The notes under the pieces are model-generated. The model was not told the DNA's origin and did not search any database. It saw only the letters and a list, made by a program, of their open reading frames with translations. The position numbers and the translations under genes were made by a program. This document shows, one piece after another, positions 6,985 to 13,479 of a DNA stretch of 13,848 nt (position 1 is the first letter of the stretch; every line of letters begins with the position of its first letter). The stretch comes from an uncultured Limosilactobacillus sp. (lineage in GTDB: Bacteria > Bacillota > Bacilli > Lactobacillales > Lactobacillaceae), in NCBI GenBank assembly GCA_944326735.1, contig CALVFC010000024.1, forward strand, positions 1 through 13,848, given 5' to 3'.

Positions 6985-7015
6985 GGCATTTCACAGGGAC
7001 CACAGGGCATTTCAT
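6985..7015 (+). promoter_or_regulatory. LytTR (LytR) binding site: paired direct repeats upstream of lrgA
   Basis: GGCATTTCAC (6985-6994) and GGCATTTCAT (7006-7015) are direct repeats separated by exactly 11 bases, a 21-base period or two helical turns. The identity continues one base upstream (A-G-GGC...). From memory, the E. coli LytTR regulator YpdB recognises GGCATTTCAT-N11-GGCATTTCAT, essentially this sequence. A LytTR regulator gene ends 160 bases upstream and an LrgAB operon of the class controlled by such regulators begins 133 bases downstream. The direct repeat is seen; LytR as the binder is a strong inference. Confidence 0.75.
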
Positions 7016-7036
7016 TTCAAAAAATGGTCATTCGAC

Positions 7037-7052
7037 TGTGAAATTTAACACA
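7037..7052. promoter_or_regulatory. Rex- or CRP-like palindromic box
   Basis: TGTGAAATTTAACACA has TGTG/CACA ends spaced by 8 bases. It matches 13 of 16 positions of the usual Gram-positive Rex operator core (TGTGAAATATTTCACA) and resembles a CRP/FNR-family box. Rex (NADH-responsive) commonly controls ldh-type genes. The position between the LytR repeats and lrgA would suit a repressor or co-regulator. Alternatively CTGTGAAAT (7036-7044) is the inverse of ATTTCACAG (6988-6996) and could be a third, inverted LytR-like half site. Confidence 0.35.
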
Positions 7053-7073
7053 TTCTTAAAAAGAGGAGTACAT

Positions 7074-7079
7074 TATAAG
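7074..7079 (+). promoter_or_regulatory. Candidate -10 element of lrgAB-ldh
   Basis: TATAAG matches 5 of 6 consensus positions and lies 59 bases after the LytR repeats. No -35 sequence worth the name is found 16-18 bases upstream, as expected of an activator-dependent promoter. The actual start of transcription is uncertain. Confidence 0.3.
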
Positions 7080-7087
7080 ACGAAGGC

Positions 7088-7107
7088 GATGCCAGGAGAC
7101 TGGTATC
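7088..7107 (+). other. 5' leader hairpin before lrgA
   Basis: GATGCCAG (7088-7095) pairs with CTGGTATC (7100-7107), including one G-U pair, around a GAGA (GNRA-type) tetraloop. A seven-T run follows at 7117-7123, but 9 bases after the stem, too far for a standard terminator. It may stabilise the leader or be a weak attenuator. Confidence 0.35.
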
Positions 7108-7147
7108 AATTCCAAATTTTTTTAATTCTCTAGGGAGGGAATAACTT

Positions 7148-7555
7148 ATGGGAAAGGACAATAAACAAAAAGATTCAAACATTTATGTACAAATGGGAAT
7201 CTTTGCAGCTATTTTATTTGTTTCTCAATTGATTTCTGATCTTTTTCCAAAGAGCTTCGTCGTACCAACTTCTTTGATTGCGATGGTTCTGCTCTACGTT
7301 CTGTTGGCTTGTCACATTGTTAAGCTTCACCAAGTTGCTAAATTTGGTGACTTCATGATCGGCTTGATTGCATTCCTGTTCGTTCCATCAGGTATCCAAC
7401 TGGCTGCCCACTTGGACATCATGAAGAAGGAAGGACTTCAAGATGTTATCGTAATTATCATCTCAACGATCATCCTTCTTGTTGTCATTGCTTACATTGG
7501 TGCTTTGGTCATGGGTATTCACCACAAGATCACTGGTACCAAGGATGAAGACTAG
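7148..7555 (+). CDS. lrgA: LrgA/CidA family membrane protein (pyruvate facilitator subunit, PftA-like)
   Basis: A 135-residue LrgA-family protein with about four membrane helices (near residues 14-32, 38-56, 64-84 and 98-124), charged ends, and the conserved FLFVPSGIQL segment after the third helix begins. It was historically named a holin-like antiholin. LrgAB homologues under LytST control in Bacillus (PftAB) and Streptococcus mutans take up or exchange pyruvate, and with ldh downstream that role is favoured here. AGGGAGGG (7132-7139) gives a strong ribosome binding site 8 bases from the ATG. lrgB follows after 16 bases. Codons are biased to GCT, GTT and CGT-type triplets, unlike the GGG/CGG-rich lytSR genes, which points to high expression. 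Confidence 0.88.
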   Translation: MGKDNKQKDSNIYVQMGIFAAILFVSQLISDLFPKSFVVPTSLIAMVLLYVLLACHIVKLHQVAKFGDFMIGLIAFLFVPSGIQLAAHLDIMKKEGLQDVIVIIISTIILLVVIAYIGALVMGIHHKITGTKDED

Positions 7556-7571
7556 GGGAGGCAATTAAATT

Positions 7572-8312
7572 ATGGCTAATACGATTGTTACAAATCTAGC
7601 ACTACCATTCACTGGTATTTTTATTTCATTAATCGTTTACTTAATTGGTATGTGGTTAACTAAGATTAGTAATGGTTTCTTCCTTTTCAACCCATTACTG
7701 GTTGGTATGATTTTAGGTATTGTTGTCTTAGCTATCTGGGCTAAGAGCACTGGTTCTACTACCGCTGCTGTTTACACCAAGTTCTACTTACCTGGTGGTA
7801 ACATGATCTTCTGGTTCTTGAACCCAGCTACTATGGCCTTCGCTATTCCTCTGTACCGTGTTAACGACGTGTTCAAGAAGTACTGGTTCGATATTATTGT
7901 TATCATGTTTGTCGGTGGATTCATTTCACTCTTCCTGATTCAATTAGTATCTAAGCTCTTCGGTCTGTCAGCTGCTTCAACTGCTTCAATGCTGCCACAA
8001 GCTGCTACTACCGCCGTTGCTATGCCAATCGCTGCCGGTGTTCACGGTGTTCCTGCCGTTACTGCTATGGCATGTATCCTTAACGCCGTTGTTATTTACG
8101 CCTTGGCTGAATTCCTTATTAAGGTTCTTGGCCTTAAGAAGATGTCAGCTGTTGCCACTGGTTTAGCCCTTGGTTCTGCCGGCCACACCGTTGGTTCTGT
8201 TAAGGCTCTTTCACTCGGTGAAGTTCAAGGTGCTATGGCTGCCGTTGCCGTTGTTATTGTTTCATTGGCAATGGACATCTTGGTTCCTATCTACGCACAC
8301 CTGTTCATGTAA
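7572..8312 (+). CDS. lrgB: LrgB family membrane protein (pyruvate facilitator subunit, PftB-like)
   Basis: A 246-residue protein of the LrgB/YohK family, all membrane helices with short loops. Family hallmarks are visible: LPQAATTAVAMPIAAGVHGV in mid-protein (the family usually has a P-x-x-x-T-T-x-x-A-M pattern) and GSAGHTVGSVKALSLGEVQG near the C-terminus. It partners LrgA, and together the pair is a candidate pyruvate channel or facilitator in the cytoplasmic membrane. GGGAGG (7556-7561) starts directly after the lrgA stop and lies 10 bases before the ATG. ldh follows 26 bases after its stop. Codon choice is strongly biased (GCT, GGT, GTT, ACT), as in ldh. A murein hydrolase-export role is the older alternative reading of the family. 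Confidence 0.88.
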   Translation: MANTIVTNLALPFTGIFISLIVYLIGMWLTKISNGFFLFNPLLVGMILGIVVLAIWAKSTGSTTAAVYTKFYLPGGNMIFWFLNPATMAFAIPLYRVNDVFKKYWFDIIVIMFVGGFISLFLIQLVSKLFGLSAASTASMLPQAATTAVAMPIAAGVHGVPAVTAMACILNAVVIYALAEFLIKVLGLKKMSAVATGLALGSAGHTVGSVKALSLGEVQGAMAAVAVVIVSLAMDILVPIYAHLFM

Positions 8313-8323
8313 TCGTTTCGTGA

Positions 8324-9310
<987 letters not shown>

Positions 9311-9326
9311 TCATAAATAAGAAAGA

Positions 9327-9366
9327 CGTTGTGGTTTTGCCACAGCGCCTTTTTTTTTTTTTTTTT
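9327..9366 (+). terminator. Terminator of lrgAB-ldh with a 17-T tract
   Basis: CGTTGTGG (9327-9334) pairs with CCACAGCG (9340-9347, one G-U pair) around TTTTG. After CC comes an uninterrupted run of 17 T (9350-9366). A very efficient terminator, as expected behind a highly expressed gene. Confidence 0.88.
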
Positions 9367-9485
9367 AACTGGTGTTAATGGGCGAGAATCAAACTTTATC
9401 TGCTCTATGTCAAATACTGTTGACAAGGAAATGCTGTTGTATCAATACTACGGCTACTCTAAAACAGCGTCTCTAGTGAATGCAT

Positions 9486-9526
9486 AAGTCTGTAATGCTA
9501 ACGATTATCGCCGGTATTACAGACTT
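9486..9526. repeat. 11-bp perfect inverted repeat upstream of the HTH gene
   Basis: AAGTCTGTAAT (9486-9496) and ATTACAGACTT (9516-9526) are perfect inverted copies 19 bases apart. In RNA the stem can extend by three pairs with two G-U. No T-tract follows on either strand, so it is not a normal terminator. It ends 33 bases before the ATG of the HTH gene, where an autoregulatory operator would lie. Confidence 0.45.
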
Positions 9527-9558
9527 CTTCACCTTGATTGTTAAAGAAGGAGATTTAT

Positions 9559-9978
9559 ATGGCTTACCAAAAGAACTTTACGACTACCTATACCATTAAC
9601 GGGCATGAGTATACGGTAACGGCGCCAGCTCTTTTTGACAGTAATACCAACGAACTGATTCCAGATAAGAAACTGGATGATCAAGCTGCAGAAATAGCTC
9701 GTCAACAATATCGTGATGAAATGGGACTATTGTCACCCAAAGATTTAAAACAATACCGTGCTAAAGTAGGGCTATCTCAACGTAATTTAGCTGAACTAAC
9801 TGGGTTAAGTACAAACACCATTGCACTTTATGAAGCTGGTGCATTTCCTACTAAAGCTAATAATAGAATGCTAAAATCACTCATTGCTAGTGATGATGTG
9901 CTTCAACAATATATTGCTAATGAAAAGAATAACTACTCCGATGAATTAGTTTCGAAGGTTGACTCTTATCTCAGTTAG
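9559..9978 (+). CDS. HTH domain protein, MqsA-like antitoxin N-terminal part
   Basis: A 139-residue reading frame with a good ribosome binding site (AAGGAGA, 9546-9552) before ATG 9559. Residues 1-50 resemble the N-terminal part of MqsA/YgiT antitoxins but have none of the zinc-binding cysteines. Residues 58-110 form an Xre/MqsA-type helix-turn-helix, with LKQYRAKVGLSQRNLAELTG and STNTIALYEAG as the clearest parts. It ends at TAG 9976-9978, but the same frame stays open beyond and encodes a Panacea domain, so this is the surviving front of a larger gene. It could still bind DNA by itself. AT-rich codons unlike its neighbours suggest acquisition by transfer. No toxin gene adjoins it. Confidence 0.7.
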   Translation: MAYQKNFTTTYTINGHEYTVTAPALFDSNTNELIPDKKLDDQAAEIARQQYRDEMGLLSPKDLKQYRAKVGLSQRNLAELTGLSTNTIALYEAGAFPTKANNRMLKSLIASDDVLQQYIANEKNNYSDELVSKVDSYLS

Positions 9979-10104
9979 AGTAATGGTATTGTTGAATTGC
10001 AAAAAGAACAGCTTAAGTTTACGGCTGTACAGTTAGCTAATTGGCCACGAGTTGAGAATTATTTCGAAAGAGACGGTGATTAAAATATTGATCCGTTAAC
10101 GCAA

Positions 10105-10482
10105 ATGAAGGTTATCAGACTTCTTTACATTGCGTATGGGAGATTTTTAGCCGCAACTGGAAATAAGTTATTTTCTTCAACAATCGTTCACTTTCAATAT
10201 GGCCCATTGATCACGGAAGTACATGACAAATTTAATGGTCAAAGTGTACTTGATATTGATAAGCCCGATAAAGAAGCAATGGATGACTATAATTTGGTTT
10301 CACAAGATGGTGAGATTTCAGATCTTTTAAGTAAAGTGAATGAAGATTACATTAACTACAATGCTGCTCGACTAAGTAAACAAACTCATCGGCCAGGTTC
10401 ACCATGGGATTTAACTCCAGATCGGCAAGTAATTAAGGATCAGCTGATTTTCGATACATTTAAACATGGAATAGAGGAATAG
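10105..10482 (+). CDS. Panacea-domain fragment (DUF4065), probably untranslated
   Basis: The open stretch after the second stop starts with an internal methionine, MKVIRLLYIAYGR, and covers most of the Panacea domain (125 residues), with FQYGPLITEVHDKF and a C-terminal PGSPWDLTPDRQVIKDQLI segment typical of the family end. No Shine-Dalgarno sequence lies within 20 bases upstream of ATG 10105; the sequence there is AT-rich and still encodes the missing front of the domain. I therefore regard it as the tail of the broken gene rather than an independent gene. A terminator follows at 10489. Confidence 0.5.
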   Translation: MKVIRLLYIAYGRFLAATGNKLFSSTIVHFQYGPLITEVHDKFNGQSVLDIDKPDKEAMDDYNLVSQDGEISDLLSKVNEDYINYNAARLSKQTHRPGSPWDLTPDRQVIKDQLIFDTFKHGIEE

Positions 10483-10488
10483 AATAAT

Positions 10489-10522
10489 ATGGAACATTTC
10501 TGACTTGAAGTGTTCCATTTTT
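10489..10522 (+). terminator. Terminator after the HTH-Panacea gene
   Basis: ATGGAACATTTC (10489-10500) pairs with GAAGTGTTCCAT (10507-10518, one G-U pair) around a 6-base loop and continues into five T (10518-10522). Confidence 0.85.
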
Positions 10523-10534
10523 CGTTTAAATTTA

Positions 10535-10563
10535 TTTACGTAACGAGAGAGCTGCGGTACAAT
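10535..10563 (+). promoter_or_regulatory. Promoter of the serine hydrolase gene
   Basis: TTTACG (10535-10540, 4 of 6) and TACAAT (10558-10563, 5 of 6) have a 17-base spacer. Transcription would start near 10570, about 28 bases before the ATG. Confidence 0.55.
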
Positions 10564-10597
10564 TCAAGCTATCCGTGTAGTGATGGGGGATTGTCAG

Positions 10598-11632
10598 ATG
10601 AAGAAGTTATTTTTGACCGTGATTGCTTGTTTGAGTGTTACCGGATTGAGTATCCCAGTTGCTCACGCCAGTCAAATGCCTACTCAACATCAACGACAGG
10701 AGTTACAGGAAACCCTGCGCCAATCCAAAGCCAACGTCGTCTTGCTGGTGAATGGACGAACAAAGCGCCAACCTCTTGTATTAACGAATTCCACTGTCGA
10801 CAAGAAATCACCACAACGCTTGACTGCTGATCGCCTGTTTCCGATTGGCTCTACGCAGAAGTGGCTGACGGGGTTAATGGTCCTTCGTGCAATTAAAGCT
10901 GGCCATCTCAGCTTGAATACCACTCTTAATCACTACTACCCCCAGGTTAATGATAGTGACCAGATTACTATTTTCCGATTACTGACCCATACTTCAGGAT
11001 TGGCTGACCAGGGCCGCTTTGCAGAACAGGTCCTCACCAACCAGCAGCAACAGGAATCATACTCGCTGGCCCATTATCAGTCTACCGGTGGGACTGGTTG
11101 GCAGTACGCCAGCATTAACTATGTCTTACTAGCGGGGATCCTGTCGAAGGTTTACCATTGTCCTTACCATGACCTGTTAAATCGGGAACTCGCGCGACCG
11201 GCGCATCTTCATGACTTTAAGTTCTACTACCAGATCCACAATGCGCAAGAGGTGCCGTCATCGTTACTATTGACCGGTGACCAGGGTACTGATTGGCAAC
11301 ATCTGCAAACACAATTGTCAACGACCCTCGGCGCTGGGGACTTATTAATCACTCCGCGGGACTATTGGCGGCTATTGAACTACGCTCTTGACCATTACCG
11401 GCCAGAGTTTCACCAGATCGTTACCACCAAGGTCGATACCCCTAGTCACTACTTTGCTGGCTTTTACGTTAATGGCAAGCAGTTACACGATAACGGCACG
11501 GTGGATGGCTACACCTGTAACGTCTATACCGACCGACACCGTTCAATGATGATCTTCTCCAACTCTCTTTCGAGTCAGCAAACCGATGAACTGAGCGGCC
11601 GGCTGGCCCAGATATATTTCCAAAATAAATAA
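10598..11632 (+). CDS. Secreted beta-lactamase-fold serine hydrolase
   Basis: A 344-residue exported protein of the beta-lactamase/penicillin-binding family (Pfam Beta-lactamase, class C-like). A typical signal peptide is present: KK at positions 2-3, a hydrophobic core, and a likely cut after AHA near residue 25. No lipobox is seen, so it is released or cell-wall associated. The nucleophile motif S-x-x-K is STQK in PIGSTQKWLTGLM. LLTHTSGL is characteristic of the family. The second motif is YASINY where YSN or YAN is usual, and the third reads DNGTVDGY where HxG or KTG is usual. The changed motifs suggest a D-Ala-D-Ala carboxypeptidase- or esterase-like role rather than antibiotic hydrolysis. 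ATG 10598 is chosen because GGGGGA (10584-10589) precedes it. Monocistronic. Confidence 0.85.
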   Translation: MKKLFLTVIACLSVTGLSIPVAHASQMPTQHQRQELQETLRQSKANVVLLVNGRTKRQPLVLTNSTVDKKSPQRLTADRLFPIGSTQKWLTGLMVLRAIKAGHLSLNTTLNHYYPQVNDSDQITIFRLLTHTSGLADQGRFAEQVLTNQQQQESYSLAHYQSTGGTGWQYASINYVLLAGILSKVYHCPYHDLLNRELARPAHLHDFKFYYQIHNAQEVPSSLLLTGDQGTDWQHLQTQLSTTLGAGDLLITPRDYWRLLNYALDHYRPEFHQIVTTKVDTPSHYFAGFYVNGKQLHDNGTVDGYTCNVYTDRHRSMMIFSNSLSSQQTDELSGRLAQIYFQNK

Positions 11633-11671
11633 GCAGGAACGAGTTGCCTTGCGCAATTCTTCCTGCTTTTT
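11631..11671. terminator. Bidirectional terminator between convergent genes
   Basis: AAGCAGGAA (11631-11639) pairs with TTCCTGCTT (11660-11668). An inner stem, GAGTTGC/GCAATTC with loop CTTGC, stacks on it. Five T end the plus strand (11667-11671). The left arm overlaps the stop codon of the serine hydrolase, and the minus strand serves the HAD gene ending at 11674. Confidence 0.85.
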
Positions 11672-11673
11672 GT

Positions 11674-12360
11674 CTACAATATTGATTTTAATTCTCGCAA
11701 AGCGTGAAATTCAAAGGTCGGTTTCAACCGGGTCGTATTACGTTTACCATCCGGATTATACCAGCCGGTATCGAGGTGGGCATTCACACCACCCTGAATA
11801 TCTGATGACAGCGAATCACCAATCATTACTGTGTTAGCGGGACTACCGCCGATCTCGTTTAGAACAATGTCAAACATTTCCTTGCTGGGCTTCTGGGCGC
11901 CCACAATCTCGGAAATAAACACGCCGTCAAAGTACTGCCGTAAGTGGGCATCCTTCATCCGGGCCCGTTGGACGCGGGCCTGACCATTAGTGACGGCGTA
12001 GATTGAATAGCCCTGCTTCTTCAGGTAGGGCATGATCGTCCGTGTGCCGGGAACAAGCTGGTGGTTACCGGCTAAGAGGTCCAGGTAGTGTTCGATGACC
12101 TGGCGACCGTCGACCTTTAACTGGTGGTAAACCTTGAAATAATCACCGAAGAGGTGGACCTGCATCGCTTGCCAGTCAAGTTCACCACGTTCGTACCGTT
12201 GCCACATCTTGACGTTGTAATCTTGGAAGGTCCGTTTAACCTCTGGCGTCAGCTGTAGGTCATATTCATTAAATAGGGTCTGGAGGGAATGGTCTTCCGC
12301 TGCCCCATAGTCGAGCAGTGTGTCGTCGAGGTCAAATAACAGGTTTTGGTAACGTGCCAT
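11674..12360 (-). CDS. YjjG/YfnB-family HAD hydrolase (probable 5'-nucleotidase)
   Basis: A 228-residue HAD subfamily IA phosphatase. Motif I is FDLDDTLLD with nucleophile D10 and D12; motif II is AVTNG; motif III is the lysine in GAQKPSKEMF; motif IV is MIGDSLSSDIQGG. The ISEIVGAQKP and MIGDSLSSDIQG segments are typical of the YjjG group, whose characterised members dephosphorylate pyrimidine nucleoside monophosphates, including non-canonical ones (house-cleaning). The start is fixed by AGGGAGGAAAG (12374-12364) ahead of ATG 12360. It follows the isomerase gene by 12 bases on the same strand and is probably the last gene of the mevalonate operon, an arrangement with no obvious pathway link. 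The exact substrate is not assignable. Confidence 0.9.
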   Translation of the reverse strand: MARYQNLLFDLDDTLLDYGAAEDHSLQTLFNEYDLQLTPEVKRTFQDYNVKMWQRYERGELDWQAMQVHLFGDYFKVYHQLKVDGRQVIEHYLDLLAGNHQLVPGTRTIMPYLKKQGYSIYAVTNGQARVQRARMKDAHLRQYFDGVFISEIVGAQKPSKEMFDIVLNEIGGSPANTVMIGDSLSSDIQGGVNAHLDTGWYNPDGKRNTTRLKPTFEFHALRELKSIL

Positions 12361-12372
12361 TATCTTTCCTCC

Positions 12373-13416
12373 CTAGATTAACTGCCGTTGTAAGGCGTAT
12401 TCATATGTGGCCCCGTGGAGGACAAATGACTTGCGGGGGAGATCCGCAAATGATGAGCACCCCAACAATGCCAGTAGGCGGGGCAGTTCAACTTCCCACC
12501 GGCTGATTTCGTCATCCAGGGCTTCAACTCCATGCTTCTGCAGAATGTTCAGGAAGTAACCCGCTACACCGACTGCCTGGGCGCCGAGAACCCCGCTCTT
12601 AACGACGTCTAACGGCGAGCAAACCCCACCAGAGGAGATGATTGCCGTCGAGTTAGCATTGTCCTGGTGAGCTTCCAGGAGGGCCTCAGGGGTAGTTTGT
12701 CCCCAATCGATTAATTCGTGGAGGTCTTCTTGATGGTTACGGCGGTTTTCAATATCCGCAAAGTTTGTGCCACCGCGTCCAGAAACGTTGACCATCGTGA
12801 CTCCCATGTCGCTTAGCGCCTGGATAGCTTCTTTGGACATCCCAAAGCCAACTTCCTTGACGATCACGGGGATATCCAATGCCCGGGTCAGTTGACTGAT
12901 GTTGATCAGCCAGTGGAAGTTGCGGTCGCCATCGGCCATGGTTAACTCTTGGACCGCGTTAACGTGCAATTCAAGGGCGTCAGCGTCTAAGACATCAATC
13001 GCGGTCTGCGCCTGTTCCAGGGTTGCGGAAGCACTGAGGTTGGCAAACACCAAGCCATCAGGATCCACGCTCCGGACCACCTTAAAGGAGTCGGCAGTGG
13101 TTGGATCTTTGATCATAATGCTGGCGGAACCGGTTGCCATTGCCAGGTGGTGTTTAGCAGCAACCTGCGCGAGCTGTTGGTTAATTTGATACGACTGTTT
13201 GCTGCCACCGGTCATTGCTTCAATATAGAAGGGCTGTTCAAGGGTTAAGGGGCCCAGGTGAACGGTGGTTGATACATCGGCCAGGTTGATCTCTGGCAGG
13301 GGGTTGTGGACGAGTTGGACGTCGTCAAAGGGGTGTTCCTCATGGCTCTTTGGATATAGCTTGGCCGCGAGTGACAGGTGTTCGTTTTTGCGTTGGGCAT
13401 GTGGTGATTCCCTAAT
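12373..13416 (-). CDS. fni: Type 2 isopentenyl-diphosphate delta-isomerase
   Basis: An FMN- and NAD(P)H-dependent enzyme interconverting isopentenyl and dimethylallyl diphosphate, at the end of the mevalonate pathway. Family segments: RKNEHLSLA at the N-terminus, EAMTGGS, the HVNAVQE acid/base motif (Gln, Glu), PVIVKEVGFGMSKEA, SGRGGTNFADIEN and GVLGAQAVGVAGYFL (flavin phosphate site). The frame is open from a TTG at 13470, but that TTG has no Shine-Dalgarno and would add 18 residues unlike the family. GGAGG (13425-13421) stands 4 bases before an in-frame ATT at 13416-13414, which gives a normal 347-residue protein starting a few residues before RKNEH. I therefore place the start at this AUU, a rare but known initiation codon. 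No in-frame ATG exists near there. The function is secure; the start is not. Confidence 0.85.
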   Translation of the reverse strand: MRESPHAQRKNEHLSLAAKLYPKSHEEHPFDDVQLVHNPLPEINLADVSTTVHLGPLTLEQPFYIEAMTGGSKQSYQINQQLAQVAAKHHLAMATGSASIMIKDPTTADSFKVVRSVDPDGLVFANLSASATLEQAQTAIDVLDADALELHVNAVQELTMADGDRNFHWLINISQLTRALDIPVIVKEVGFGMSKEAIQALSDMGVTMVNVSGRGGTNFADIENRRNHQEDLHELIDWGQTTPEALLEAHQDNANSTAIISSGGVCSPLDVVKSGVLGAQAVGVAGYFLNILQKHGVEALDDEISRWEVELPRLLALLGCSSFADLPRKSFVLHGATYEYALQRQLI

Positions 13417-13420
13417 AAAG

Positions 13421-13425
13421 CCTCC
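13421..13425 (-). promoter_or_regulatory. Ribosome binding site that decides the fni start
   Basis: On the minus strand GGAGG (13425-13421) is the only good Shine-Dalgarno near the 5' end of fni. The next in-frame potential start is ATT at 13416. A TTG at 13470 has only AT-rich sequence in front. A tiny out-of-frame ORF (ATG 13447, 11 codons) has its TAG overlapping this ATT by one base, a coupling-like arrangement. Confidence 0.5.
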
Positions 13426-13479
13426 AGTTGCACAGTTGGCGCGCCATGGTCGGAAGACCTGACCCGCCAATATTAATTA

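Larger units (their letters stand above)
9559..10482 (+). pseudogene. Broken HTH-Panacea (SocA-type) antitoxin-like gene with two in-frame stops
   Basis: One frame runs from ATG 9559 to TAG 10482 (307 sense positions), interrupted only by TAG at 9976-9978 and TAA at 10081-10083; no frameshift is needed. The pieces join into one recognisable protein: HTH part, a 34-codon middle including FTAVQLANW and ENYFERDGD, then NIDPLTQMKVIRLLYIAYGR and FQYGPLITEV, the core of the Panacea/DUF4065 domain. The second stop falls inside the Panacea domain, between GD and NIDPL, where the family is continuous. Panacea proteins are antitoxins or chaperone-like adaptors such as SocA. Two point mutations are the simplest cause; stop read-through is less likely. 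Confidence 0.75.

Noticed and set aside
9420..9451. TTGACA with TACTAC as promoter of the HTH gene
   Set aside because: The spacer would be 20 bases and no better -10 is placed at 16-18; too weak to annotate, although a promoter must lie somewhere in 9367-9540.
9431..9487. 18-codon ORF (ATG 9431 to TAA 9487) between ldh and the HTH gene
   Set aside because: No spaced Shine-Dalgarno and no recognisable peptide; it looks like chance and is too short to be the missing toxin.
10510..10830. 106-codon plus-strand frame overlapping the serine hydrolase
   Set aside because: It is out of frame with the hydrolase, begins inside the terminator of the previous gene and has no family features.
13471..13479. 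Independent promoter between mvaK2 and fni
   Set aside because: The gap is a few bases of AT-rich sequence only; read-through from mvaK2 is the simple explanation.
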